52,444 bases of DNA from CBDBZL01 sp031399025 (lineage in GTDB: Bacteria; Pseudomonadota; Alphaproteobacteria; Sphingomonadales; Sphingomonadaceae): NCBI GenBank assembly GCA_031399025.1, contig JANNOJ010000074.1:1-52444 (forward strand). Reading direction: 5' to 3'. Position numbers and translations under genes: made by a program. A model generated the notes under the pieces. The model did no database searches. It worked only from the letters and a program-made list of their open reading frames with translations, and had not been told where the DNA came from. How positions within the stretch are numbered: position 1 is the first letter of the stretch; the number at the start of each line of letters is the position of its first letter. Of this stretch, positions 16,682 through 25,365 are shown piece by piece.

Positions 16682-18289
16682 ATGGCGATACGATACGATG
16701 CGCTCATCATCGGCGGCGGGCATAACGGGCTGGTGTGCGCCTTCTACCTCGCGCGCTCCGGGCTCAAGGTGCGGGTGCTCGAACGCCGCCATGTGGTCGG
16801 CGGCGCGGCGGTGACCGAGGAGTTCCATCCCGGCTTTCGCAACTCCACCGCCAGCTACACCGTCAGCCTGCTGCAGCCCAAGGTGATCGCCGACATGCGC
16901 CTGGCCGATCACGGCTACCGCGTGATCGAGCGGCCGATCGCCAACTTCCTGCCGCAGCCCGACGGCGGCTACCTCAAGCTGGGCGGCGGCCTGGCGCGAA
17001 CGCAGGCCGAGTTCGCCCGCTTCTCGCCCGCCGATGCCGCCGCGCTGCCCGCCTATTACGCGAGCCTCGAGACCGTCGCCGACATCCTGCGCGGCCTTGC
17101 CCTGAAGGCGCCGCCCAATGTGGGCGAGGGGATCGCCACGCTCGCCGCCGCCGCCGCGCAAGGCCGGGGCCTCGCCGGGCTGCCGCTGGCGGCCAAGCGC
17201 GACCTGCTCGACATGTTCGCCAAGAGCGCGCGCGCCATGCTCGACGGCTGGTTCGAGAGCGAAGCGGTCAAGGCCGCGTTCGGCTTCGACGCGGTGGTTG
17301 GGAACTACGCCAGCCCCGACACGCCGGGCTCGGCCTATGTCCTGCTGCACCACGTCTTCGGCGAGGTGAACGGCAGGAAGGGCGCCTGGGGCCACGCGCT
17401 CGGCGGCATGGGCGCGATCACCCAGGCGATGGCGGCGGCGTGCCGTGAAATCGGCGTCGAGATCAGCCTGGAAGCGCCGGTGGAGCGGGTGCTGGTCGAT
17501 CGCGGCAAAGCGGCGGGGGTGCGGCTGGAAGGGGGCGAAGAGCTGGTCGCGCCCATCGTGGCGGCGAATGTCGGGCCCAAGCTGCTCTACGGGCAGATGC
17601 TCGATCCGGTCGACCTCGAGGCCGATTTCCGCCGCCGCATCAAGGGCTACCACCTCGGTTCGGGCACCTTGCGCATGAACGTGGCGCTGAGCGAACTGCC
17701 GCGTTTCACCGCGCTGCCCGAGCCGGGCGAACACCATCGCTCAGGGATCATCATCGCTCCCACGCTCGACTACATGGACCAAGCGTTCCTCGATGCCAAA
17801 CGCTACGGCTGGTCGAAGCAGCCGATCGTGGAGATGCTCATTCCCTCCACCGTGGACGACAGCCTGGCGCCGCCAGGCCAGCACGTCGCCAGCCTGTTCT
17901 GCCAGCAATTCGCCCCCGAACTGCCCGCCGGGCGCTCGTGGGACGAGGAGCGCGAGGCCGCCGCCGACACCGTCATCGACACCCTCGAAGCCTATGCGCC
18001 CGGCTTCAGGGCCGCCATCATCGCCCGCCAGATCCACTCCCCGCTGGACCTGGAGCGCAAGTTCGGTCTGATCGGCGGCGACATCATGCACGGCCACATG
18101 ACGCTCGACCAGCTGTGGTCGGCGCGCCCGGTGCTCGGCCACGGCAGCTATCGCGGGCCGATCGCGGGCCTGTATATGTGCGGCGCGGGCACGCATCCGG
18201 GCGGCGGCGTCACCGGCGCGCCGGGGCACAACGCGGCCTACGCCATCCTCCACGACCGCTCCAGGCTGGGCCGCCTGCTAGGGCGCTGA
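16682..18289 (+). CDS. FAD/NAD(P)-dependent oxidoreductase, phytoene-dehydrogenase (PYROXD2) type, copy 2
   Basis: The 535-aa protein is collinear with the FAD oxidoreductase at 12169-13803. It has the same nucleotide-binding start (LIIGGGHNGLVCAFYLARSG), the same internal FGEVNG-x3-AWGHA-x-GGMGAITQAM segment, and the same end (GLYMCGAGTHPGGGVTGAPG). The ATG at 16682 follows GGAG at 7 nt. It reads rightwards, away from the rest of the cluster, and its last 12 bp overlap the end of the convergent TetR gene. The two copies probably act on related substrates or form a hetero-oligomer (inference). Confidence 0.88.
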   Translation: MAIRYDALIIGGGHNGLVCAFYLARSGLKVRVLERRHVVGGAAVTEEFHPGFRNSTASYTVSLLQPKVIADMRLADHGYRVIERPIANFLPQPDGGYLKLGGGLARTQAEFARFSPADAAALPAYYASLETVADILRGLALKAPPNVGEGIATLAAAAAQGRGLAGLPLAAKRDLLDMFAKSARAMLDGWFESEAVKAAFGFDAVVGNYASPDTPGSAYVLLHHVFGEVNGRKGAWGHALGGMGAITQAMAAACREIGVEISLEAPVERVLVDRGKAAGVRLEGGEELVAPIVAANVGPKLLYGQMLDPVDLEADFRRRIKGYHLGSGTLRMNVALSELPRFTALPEPGEHHRSGIIIAPTLDYMDQAFLDAKRYGWSKQPIVEMLIPSTVDDSLAPPGQHVASLFCQQFAPELPAGRSWDEEREAAADTVIDTLEAYAPGFRAAIIARQIHSPLDLERKFGLIGGDIMHGHMTLDQLWSARPVLGHGSYRGPIAGLYMCGAGTHPGGGVTGAPGHNAAYAILHDRSRLGRLLGR

Positions 18290-18913
18290 TGGCGTCCGCA
18301 GCGGACCGTTCGCCAGCAGGGCATCGAGCGCTGCCAATGCCAGCCCGCGCGCTTCTTCGGGCGTGAACGGCCCGCGCTCGTCGAGGCACAGTTCGAGCCA
18401 CAGCCCATCGACCAGCGCGTTGATGGCGATCGCCGCCAGCCGCACCCGATCGGGATCGGCGCGCTCGCCCCAGCATTCGCGCAGGTGGCGCTCCAGCCCG
18501 GCGCGGAACTCGGCATAGATCTCGCCATGCACCGCGGCCACCGCGGGATCGGACTTGACCATGCTCCAGAACGCCAGCCAGGTGGACAGCAATTGCGGGT
18601 CCAGCACCGGCGGGCGCAGGCTGGCGGTGACATAGGCCTCCAGCCGCGCCCGCGGCTCAGCGCCCGCCTGGGCGACTGCGCGCTCGGTCGCCTCGCGCAC
18701 CCGCGCCCCGGCGTGGCGATAGGTCGCCACCACCAGCTCGCCGATGCCGCGGTAGTAATGCGTCAGCAGCCCGGCCGAAACTCCCGCCCGGCGGCAGATG
18801 GTGCGCACCGAGGCCCCTCTGGGACCCTCGTCGGCCAGGCACGCGGCCGCCGCGGCGATCAGGCTCGCACGGCGGACATCCGCCTCCTCGCGCACGAAAT
18901 TCGCTCTGGCCAT
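18278..18913 (-). CDS. TetR-family regulator with BetI-like C-terminal domain
   Basis: This 211-aa one-component repressor has an N-terminal helix-turn-helix at about residues 30-55 (GASVRTICRRAGVSAGLL then THYY), typical of TetR proteins. The C-terminal half (LLSTWLAFWSMVKSDPAVAAVH, split around the W) resembles the BetI-type ligand domain, including AIAINALVDGLWLELCLD. It converges on the second FAD oxidoreductase with a 12-bp overlap and is the only regulator in the cluster, so it is the best candidate to control 10971-18289. The ligand is unknown. The Shine-Dalgarno is weak. Confidence 0.85.
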   Translation of the reverse strand: MARANFVREEADVRRASLIAAAAACLADEGPRGASVRTICRRAGVSAGLLTHYYRGIGELVVATYRHAGARVREATERAVAQAGAEPRARLEAYVTASLRPPVLDPQLLSTWLAFWSMVKSDPAVAAVHGEIYAEFRAGLERHLRECWGERADPDRVRLAAIAINALVDGLWLELCLDERGPFTPEEARGLALAALDALLANGPLRTPSAP

Positions 18914-19146
18914 CCGCCATGGCTAGCAATATCGCGCGGCGTTGTCGCGCGCGGGTGAGGCCGGCTGCCACACCCGGGATTGCTGCAGTTGCGAACCGCT
19001 TGGCGGCGCGCTACGGACCTTTATGGGGATAGCCGGAAACTCCGCGTACTAGGTCACCCCCAACGTAGTGGCCCGAGATGTTCGGCCACGTGGCTCGGCC
19101 TTTGGAAAAAAGTGCGCTTCGCAAAATTTTCACTTAAAGATGCCCG

Positions 19147-20220
19147 GTGCTTCCAACATCACTCACCATAGCCGGCGCCGCCGCTGCTTCAAGCCGATAC
19201 CAATGGATGGACCTGAGTCGGGGACTTGGTGTCCTTCTGATTGTGATCGTTCATGCTGGGTCGATTTATTCCGGAATGAGCGGCACCGCGGTCCCCGAGT
19301 GGATCAGGACGCTCGATGTGGCGCTCGAACCCTATCGGGTGCCGTTGCTGATCTTCCTGTCGGGCATCCTGCTGACCCGCTCGCTCAAGAAGGGCGTGGC
19401 ACCGTATCTCATCGGCAAGATCAAGAACCTTGGCTGGCCCTACCTCATCTGGACCGCGATCCATATACTTGCAGGTGCGGGCGTCATGGGTTTGTTCTCG
19501 ATCAAGCCATGGCTCGGCGGAACCACCCTGTGGTACATGTTCTTCCTCGGCATCTACTTCTTCGTCGCGCTGGTCCTTGCTCGACTGCCACTGCTGCTCG
19601 TCGCGGCGATCGCGTTCGTGCTGGCACTCGTCGTCCCGGACGGCAAGTTCTCTTCACGGCTGTTCCTGCTGATGAGCTACTTCTTCGTGGGAGGCTTTTG
19701 CGGCCAGTACCTCGATCAGTTCACCCGCCTGATTCGCAGCCGATTCTTGCTCGCGCTTGTGCCGATCCCGCTGGCGCTGTCATTCTACGCCACCTCTGCG
19801 TCGGCCGGCGTCAAATACGACCCGATGCTGGCGCCACTGGTGCTGTTCTCGATTGTCATCGTCTGTGCTGTGCTGAACAGGGTCGCCTCCGGCCGAATAG
19901 CGGACGCCTTCCTGTTTGTCGGGCGCAACGCGCTGGTCTACTATGTCGTCCACGCCCCGCTCTACATCGTGCTCAACAAGGTGCTGTTCGCCAACGGTAT
20001 CGCGACCCCCTACCTGTGCATCGGCTTGGCGCTGGTGCTCGGGATCGCCACTCCCACCATCTTGGCTCACTTGAAGCGGCGTAGTCCGCCCTTGAACTAC
20101 CTCTTCGAGGGTCCCGACGTGCCGGTGGGCCCCACCATTGCTCGCCTCGCCGGTGCGATCGAGCGGATCACCATGCCGGGGCAAAGACGCTCGGCTGATC
20201 AGCGATCGATGTACTCATGA
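19147..20220 (+). CDS. Acyltransferase family 3 membrane protein
   Basis: The 357-aa polytopic inner-membrane protein begins YQWMDLSRGLGVLLIVIVHA, whose D-x-SRG and late His match the acyltransferase-3 (OafA/NodX-like) start RxxDxLRGxxxxxVxxxH. About ten membrane helices follow, with GRNALVYYVVHAPLYI near the end. Such proteins transfer acetyl or other acyl groups to cell-surface glycans. The GTG at 19147 is taken as the start; the ATG at 19207 would remove 20 residues but lacks a Shine-Dalgarno. An A-T-rich stretch (AAAATTTTCACTTAAAG) just upstream probably holds the promoter. It is first in a six-gene plus-strand group. Confidence 0.8.
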   Translation: MLPTSLTIAGAAAASSRYQWMDLSRGLGVLLIVIVHAGSIYSGMSGTAVPEWIRTLDVALEPYRVPLLIFLSGILLTRSLKKGVAPYLIGKIKNLGWPYLIWTAIHILAGAGVMGLFSIKPWLGGTTLWYMFFLGIYFFVALVLARLPLLLVAAIAFVLALVVPDGKFSSRLFLLMSYFFVGGFCGQYLDQFTRLIRSRFLLALVPIPLALSFYATSASAGVKYDPMLAPLVLFSIVIVCAVLNRVASGRIADAFLFVGRNALVYYVVHAPLYIVLNKVLFANGIATPYLCIGLALVLGIATPTILAHLKRRSPPLNYLFEGPDVPVGPTIARLAGAIERITMPGQRRSADQRSMYS

Positions 20221-20440
20221 TCCGGATCACCATCTGGCCGCCTGCGGCCCGAGTCCGGTCCTGCCACCCGTGCGGCTCACCGGCGGAATTGACCTGGAGA
20301 AGTTCTTCCTGCTGGTGACCTAAAATGGCTTTCGAGGGGGATCCCTTCAGCGCTTCGCGCGAGGAAGACTACGCGGGAGACTGATCGGCTACCTCAAGCT
20401 GATAGCCGCCCGTCGCGAAGAGCCGGCCGCCTCCGGACGG

Positions 20441-20953
20441 TTGGGCCGAATTACTCTGGGCAACGTTGCGACGGACACCGCCGACCTCATAGCAGAGGCG
20501 CTGCCCGCCACGGGCCTCCGCTACGGTCTGCTGTTGGGCACCAAGAAGGTCGCGTTTGGCCAAACCGCGCAGGCGCTGGTCGACCGCTTCGGCGACAACG
20601 GCATGATTTCGGTGGTGGTGTTCGACAAGGGCGCCGACGCCTGGACCTGCGACACCTGGTTGATGAGCTGCCGGGTGCTCGGCCGCCGGGTCGAGGAGGC
20701 CGTTCTGGCCTATGTCGCGCAGGCGGCGCGCGCGGCTGGCGCGACGCGGCTCGTCGGCGATTATCTGCCCACGGCCAAGAACATGGTGGTGGAAAAGCAC
20801 TTCGAGAAACTGGGTTTCGCGCGCGCCGGCGAGATCCCCGGTGGCGGCACGCGCTGGGTGCTCGAACTCGACGATTATTCCGCGCCCCAGCTGCCGATGC
20901 AGGTCCGCACCGGCGACGAGGCCGGACGACACCGGGCGCAGGTCCTCGCCTGA
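20441..20953 (+). pseudogene. FkbH-like protein, C-terminal GNAT domain only (truncated)
   Basis: Residues from about 45 onward match the end of FkbH-type proteins: LVDRFGDNGMISVVVF, DTWLMSCRVLGRRVEEAVL, and GDYLPTAKNMVVEKHFEKLGF. Full FkbH proteins carry an N-terminal HAD phosphatase domain and load glyceryl (or similar) groups on an acyl carrier protein. That domain, and the usual NQFN segment before the GNAT part, are absent here. The first 40 residues have no recognisable homology and the only usable start is a TTG. It lies 44 bp upstream of the methyltransferase gene. It is most likely a deletion remnant; a functional stand-alone acyltransferase is the alternative. Confidence 0.6.
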
Positions 20954-20997
20954 GCGGGGCGGAGGGCGCAGCTTGCGGGGATCAAAGGACAGTACGG

Positions 20998-21957
20998 ATG
21001 GACGTCACCGCTGAAGATGCGCAGCTTCGCCTGGCGGTCGAGGACCTGCTGGGGGCCTATCCGGCGACCGGGCAGATCGTCGCGGCCGTGCTCGAGGATT
21101 GGCCTTCGCATGCCAAATACGTCCACAAGAGCATTGCCGCGCGCGATGCCGACCAACTCGCGACGACCGAGATCCTCGCCCGCGGGGCGCTCGTGCTGGA
21201 GGGCGGCCGGCTGCCGGCGCTCGCGGCCAATTACCGCTGGACCTGCGACCGCCTGCGCGAAGAAGAACTGCATTTCCACCGCACGGGCACCTACCGTTTT
21301 TCGACCTTCGAGGAGGCCGATCGCGAGGTCTACTCGAACGATGAATACATGGAGCATTATGTCGACGGCCTGCTCCTCAGCCAGATTCTATGGTTCAACC
21401 ACGTCGGCAGCTGCAATTTCTACTTCCGCAATGCGCCGGCCCTGCTGAAGCCGCGCGGCCGGATGCTGGAGGTCGGCCCCGGCCACGGACTGATGACCTA
21501 TCTCGCCATCCGCGATTTCGGCCTGGCATCGGCGGTCGCCTGGGATCTCTCACCGGTTTCGGTGGAACACACCAGGCAGGCGCTCGCCAGGCTCGGCGTC
21601 GACAACGTCACCTGCGCCGTGCGCAACGTGATGAGCGTGGAGCCGGGCGAGCAGCAGTTCGATTTCGTTGTCCTGAGCGAAGTGCTCGAGCATATCGAAG
21701 ACCCGATGCCGGTCATGGCGAAGCTGCGCGGCCTGCTTGCCGACGACGGGCTCATCTTCATCAACGTGCCCATCAACAGCCCGTCGCCCGACCATATCTA
21801 TCTGATGAAGACGCCCGACGAGGCGCGCCGCCTGCTGACGGACAATGGTTTCGCGATCGTCAGCGAAGCCATGTTCGCCACCCAGGGAACCAGACTGGAG
21901 CGCGCGCTCAAGAACGCGGTGACGGTGTCGGTCAACATGTTCGCGCGGCCGGCCTGA
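20998..21957 (+). CDS. Class I SAM-dependent methyltransferase
   Basis: This 319-aa enzyme has the Rossmann motif I MLEVGPGHG (about residues 156-164), the acidic end of strand 2 (VAWDLSPVSVEHTRQ) and motif IV-like FDFVVLSEVLEHIEDP. The methyl acceptor cannot be read. An N-terminal region of about 150 residues precedes the core domain. AAAGGA lies upstream of the ATG. Gene order (FkbH remnant, methyltransferase, MBOAT, SGNH partner) suggests it modifies the same surface glycan or carrier-bound acyl group. Confidence 0.82.
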   Translation: MDVTAEDAQLRLAVEDLLGAYPATGQIVAAVLEDWPSHAKYVHKSIAARDADQLATTEILARGALVLEGGRLPALAANYRWTCDRLREEELHFHRTGTYRFSTFEEADREVYSNDEYMEHYVDGLLLSQILWFNHVGSCNFYFRNAPALLKPRGRMLEVGPGHGLMTYLAIRDFGLASAVAWDLSPVSVEHTRQALARLGVDNVTCAVRNVMSVEPGEQQFDFVVLSEVLEHIEDPMPVMAKLRGLLADDGLIFINVPINSPSPDHIYLMKTPDEARRLLTDNGFAIVSEAMFATQGTRLERALKNAVTVSVNMFARPA

Positions 21958-22030
21958 CTATGGCGTCGCTGCCCTTCTCGGACGATCCGGGGCTCGCGGG
22001 TCGACCATTGAGCTGGTCGGGAACCCGCCC

Positions 22031-23581
22031 TTGATCTTCAATTCGCTGCCGTTTCTGCTGGCGTTCCTGCCTGCCAGCATCATCCTGTACTACCTGGTCA
22101 GCCGCCTGGCCCCAGGCCTGCGCCGCTATGTCCTGCTTGCCGCCACGCTCGTATTCTACAGCTTCGGCGGGCTCAGCTACACGCTGCTGCTGATCGCCTC
22201 GGTCGCGACGAATTACACCATCGCCAGGATCATCATGGCCTCGCGCGAGCGGCCGCTGGCGGGATATGCGCTGACAGGCGCCATCATCGCCAACCTGCTC
22301 CTCCTGGGCGTGTTCAAGTACACCGCGCCCATCGTCGACGGTTGGAACTGGGCCTACGGGGGCGAGGTCGATTATCTGCGCCTGGTTCTGCCGATCGGCA
22401 TCTCCTTCTTCACCTTCCAGCAGATCGGCTTCCTCGTCGATCTGAGCCGGCGGCGCGTCTCGGTCGACAACTGGCGTGAGTACGCCAATTTCGTGCTGTT
22501 CTTCCCCACCCTGCTGGCCGGGCCGATCACCCGCTTCGAGGAGATCGCCCCGCAGCTCGCGCAGTCGCCGCAACGCGAGCGCATCATGCGCAACATCTGT
22601 ATCGGCCTTGCCATCTTCGCCATCGGTTTTGCCAAGAAGTCGATGCTGGCCGATACGCTGGGGATCTATTCCGCCCCCGTCTTCGATCAGACTGCCGCCG
22701 GCCAGCCGCCGGGGTTGATCGACGGCTGGCTTGCCGCGTTCGCCTATACCGCGCAGATCTACTTCGATTTTTCCGGCTATTCCGACATGGCGATCGGCGT
22801 CGCGCGGATGTTCGGCATCATCCTGCCCGCCAATTTCCATTCGCCGCTGCGCTCCACCAGCATCACCGAGATCTGGCGGCGCTGGCACATTACCCTGGGC
22901 CGCTGGGTCATGACCTACGTCTTCCAGCCGCTCTCGGTGCCGATGGCGCGGCTGGCGATGAACCGGAATGTGGGCAGATGGGGCATGTTCTGGATCGGCT
23001 TCGCGGTGCCGACCACCGTCGCCATGGTGATCATCGGCATCTGGCATGGGGCGGGCGCCACCTTCGTGTTCTTCGGCCTGCTGCAGAGCGCCTACATGAT
23101 CGTCAACGAATGGCGGCGGCTGAGCCGCAAAGGCCGCAAGCGGGCCAAGGATGCGCCTGTTTCGCAGCGCGGGCCGATCGTCGCCATCGCCCTGACGGTG
23201 CTGGCCTTTGCCATCTCGCAGGTCGCCTTCCGCGCAATCGACCTGGAGGTGATGTTCCAGGTTTACGGCGGCATGATCGGCCTCAACGGGCTGATCGGCC
23301 CGGTTCCCGGCCGGCCGGACTGGCCGATGGGCCTGGCCGGCGCCCTGCTGGTGCTCGTCCCCTGCTGGGTCATCATCTTCGCCGCGCCCAACACCCAGCA
23401 GATCATGCGCCATTTCGAGCCGGTGCTGGAATGGGACCGCTGGGCGAAGATCGATGTGCCCGCGTTCGATTTCCGCTGGCGGATGTCCGTGCGCTGGGCA
23501 GCGCTCACGGGCTTGGTGTTCTTCCTGGGCTTCATTTTCATGATGCGCGGAACCACCCAATTCATCTACTTCAACTTCTGA
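22031..23581 (+). CDS. MBOAT-family O-acyltransferase, AlgI-like
   Basis: This 516-aa polytopic protein belongs to the membrane-bound O-acyltransferases that move acyl groups across the inner membrane for surface-polymer acylation, like AlgI and DltB. Markers are YFDFSGYSDMAIGVARMFG, WRRWHITLGRW (H286) and the catalytic region IIGIWHGAGATFVFFG (H339). The start is a TTG at 22031, supported by the conserved family N-terminus (M-I/L-F-N-S) beginning exactly there. It is 8 bp from the SGNH partner gene, the classic AlgI-AlgJ/X arrangement. Confidence 0.9.
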   Translation: MIFNSLPFLLAFLPASIILYYLVSRLAPGLRRYVLLAATLVFYSFGGLSYTLLLIASVATNYTIARIIMASRERPLAGYALTGAIIANLLLLGVFKYTAPIVDGWNWAYGGEVDYLRLVLPIGISFFTFQQIGFLVDLSRRRVSVDNWREYANFVLFFPTLLAGPITRFEEIAPQLAQSPQRERIMRNICIGLAIFAIGFAKKSMLADTLGIYSAPVFDQTAAGQPPGLIDGWLAAFAYTAQIYFDFSGYSDMAIGVARMFGIILPANFHSPLRSTSITEIWRRWHITLGRWVMTYVFQPLSVPMARLAMNRNVGRWGMFWIGFAVPTTVAMVIIGIWHGAGATFVFFGLLQSAYMIVNEWRRLSRKGRKRAKDAPVSQRGPIVAIALTVLAFAISQVAFRAIDLEVMFQVYGGMIGLNGLIGPVPGRPDWPMGLAGALLVLVPCWVIIFAAPNTQQIMRHFEPVLEWDRWAKIDVPAFDFRWRMSVRWAALTGLVFFLGFIFMMRGTTQFIYFNF

Positions 23582-23588
23582 GGCAGCG

Positions 23589-24692
23589 ATGGGCCGACCG
23601 ATCGAACGCGAAGCGCAGGCGCCCCCGGGCGATGCCCGGCCCGAGGCCCGGCCCGATGCCCCTCCGGCCCGGCTGGTCATCATCATCCTCGCCGTGTTCC
23701 TGGCGCTGTGCGTGGGCGCCGCCCTGCTGCCGCACGATCGCTACATCCGCTACCAGCAACTCTCGCAGACCCTGCAGTTCCGTCTGGAATGGAACTACGA
23801 CCGCATCCACCACGACCCCACGCCGATCGACCTCGCCCTGATCGGCGTCTCGCGCACTCAGGCGGCGGTCAGCGGACCCCGGGTCTCGCAGATCCTCAGC
23901 GAGCGGCTCGGGCGCGAGACCCATTTCGTCAACCTGTCGTTCCCGCAGCAGGGCCGCAACGCGCATTATGCCATTGCGCGCGAGCTGCTCGAGACCCGCC
24001 CGGAGGTGAAGGTGCTGGTGCTGGCCGTGGTCGAGCAGATGCCCCGCACGCCGCACCCGGCGTTCCGCAACATCGCTGACACGCGCGACCTGGTCACCGC
24101 CCCGCGGCTGATCAATTACAACTATGTCGGCGATCTCGCCTTCCTGCCCTGGCGGCAATCGTCGCTGTTCGTGCAGACGCTGTTTCCAGCCGCTTTCGGC
24201 ATGAAGACGCGGTTCGATCCTGCGGATTACGAGGGCACACACATGGACTCGACGGCGAGCTTCCTGTCGCCACCCGACAATTGGGTCGAGCGCGACAAGC
24301 TCGTCCCGCAAGCCGAACTCGCCCGTCAAACGGCACAGTACCTGCAAGGCCTGGTTCCCGCGCGCCTGCCGGCGAGGTTCGCCGAATACGAATACGCCTC
24401 TGAGCGCGTCTATTTGCGGCGGATCGGAGACCTGGCGCGGCGCAACGGGACAGAGGTGATCTTCCTGTTCATGCCGATCTATGGCGGTCCGGTGGTCCTC
24501 GACGATCCCGACCTCATCGCCCCCTATGGACCGCTCCTCACCGCATCCTTCATCGTCGATGATCACCGGCTGTTCAGCGACTATGGCCACGTCAACCGCA
24601 ACGGCTCGCGGCTGGTGACGCGATGGTTCGCCGAGCAGCTGGCCAGCCTGGCGCAAGCGGGCCGGATCGATCTCAACCGCCAGCCGGAGTGA
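23589..24692 (+). CDS. Membrane-anchored SGNH-like acyltransferase partner (AlgJ/AlgX-like)
   Basis: The 367-aa protein has a cytoplasmic N-terminus, one membrane helix (about residues 28-47, LVIIILAVFLALCVGAAL) and a periplasmic domain. Candidate SGNH catalytic residues are S88 (IGVSRTQAA) and the D331-x2-H334 pair (DYGHVNRNGS). In known systems the MBOAT delivers the acyl group and this partner places it on the glycan. GAGG precedes the ATG, and the gene starts 7 bp after the MBOAT stop. The glycan acceptor is unknown. Confidence 0.78.
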   Translation: MGRPIEREAQAPPGDARPEARPDAPPARLVIIILAVFLALCVGAALLPHDRYIRYQQLSQTLQFRLEWNYDRIHHDPTPIDLALIGVSRTQAAVSGPRVSQILSERLGRETHFVNLSFPQQGRNAHYAIARELLETRPEVKVLVLAVVEQMPRTPHPAFRNIADTRDLVTAPRLINYNYVGDLAFLPWRQSSLFVQTLFPAAFGMKTRFDPADYEGTHMDSTASFLSPPDNWVERDKLVPQAELARQTAQYLQGLVPARLPARFAEYEYASERVYLRRIGDLARRNGTEVIFLFMPIYGGPVVLDDPDLIAPYGPLLTASFIVDDHRLFSDYGHVNRNGSRLVTRWFAEQLASLAQAGRIDLNRQPE

Positions 24693-24697
24693 ACCCT

Positions 24698-25099
24698 GTG
24701 TTCGATCGCTACCGCCTGCATCATGTCGGCATCGTCCTCCCATCGCTCGAAGACGCCGAGGCGCATATGCAAACCTTCGGCCTCCGGGAGGATTATCGCG
24801 GCTACGTGGAGCACTGGCATTGCTGGTGCATCTTCACGGTTCCGGCGCCCGGCGGAACCGCGATCGAGCTGGTGGTAGCCCAGGACGGCCCGCTGCTCCG
24901 CTTCAACAAGGGCGTGGGGGGCGTGCACCACTTCGCCTACCAGGTCGACGATATCGCCGCCGCGGCGCGCTGGTGCGAGGCCAACGATCTGCGCCTGGTC
25001 GAGCCCGAGGCGATCAAGGGCGCCGGGGATTTCTGGTGCAACTTCATCCACCCGGTTTCCACCCGGGGCGTGCAGATCGAGCTCGTCCAACCCTGGTAG
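24698..25099 (+). CDS. VOC-family (glyoxalase/epimerase-like) protein
   Basis: This 133-aa protein has the vicinal-oxygen-chelate repeat: RLHHVGIVLPSLEDAEAHM at the start and GGVHHFAYQVDDI in the second half, with likely metal ligands in LHHVG, AIELV, VHHFA and QIELV. It resembles methylmalonyl-CoA epimerase and glyoxalase I folds. The GTG at 24698 has GGAG 8 nt upstream; another GTG at 24689 would overlap the previous stop (GTGA). Being last in the O-acylation group suggests it prepares or edits the acyl precursor (inference). Confidence 0.78.
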   Translation: MFDRYRLHHVGIVLPSLEDAEAHMQTFGLREDYRGYVEHWHCWCIFTVPAPGGTAIELVVAQDGPLLRFNKGVGGVHHFAYQVDDIAAAARWCEANDLRLVEPEAIKGAGDFWCNFIHPVSTRGVQIELVQPW

Positions 25100-25147
25100 G
25101 GCCGCTTCGCCGGATTGCCGCTGGCGCGCGGGGCGGGCGCCGAGTGC

Positions 25148-25222
25148 TGGCTGGGGTGGCAGGATTCGAACCTGCGCATGCCGGTACCAAAAACCGGTGC
25201 CTTACCGCTTGGCTACACCCCA
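25148..25222 (-). tRNA. tRNA-Gln (anticodon TTG), CCA encoded
   Basis: The reverse complement folds as a cloverleaf. The acceptor stem is TGGGGTG/CACCCCA with discriminator G, the anticodon stem CCGGT/ACCGG closes the loop TTTTGGT with anticodon TTG, and the T-arm contains GGTTCGAATCC. The 3' CCA is present in the DNA (25148-25150). It reads CAA codons and lies between the O-acylation cluster and yghU. Confidence 0.96.
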
Positions 25223-25269
25223 GCAGAGCGGCTCCTATAGCCGGGTGGCGGGCGGTGAAAAGGGGCGGG

Positions 25270-25293
25270 AAGGGCATTGTGGCTGCCCTTTTT
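25270..25293 (+). terminator. Intrinsic terminator after the O-acylation cluster
   Basis: A 7-bp stem AAGGGCA/TGCCCTT with a 7-nt loop is followed by TTT, so transcription from the left would stop here after the VOC gene. The opposite strand has the same hairpin with a poorer T-run, so it may also help end yghU. Confidence 0.65.
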
Positions 25294-25365
25294 GCGCGCC
25301 TTGCGCGCGCCAAACGGGGGCGCTCGCCGCTCCGGCCGGGGGTTCGATCTCTCGGCTCGGCGGCA

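Noticed and set aside
21960..22034. Short ORF starting MASLPFSDD before the MBOAT gene
   Set aside because: Too short and out of frame with the MBOAT; the conserved family N-terminus begins at the TTG at 22031.
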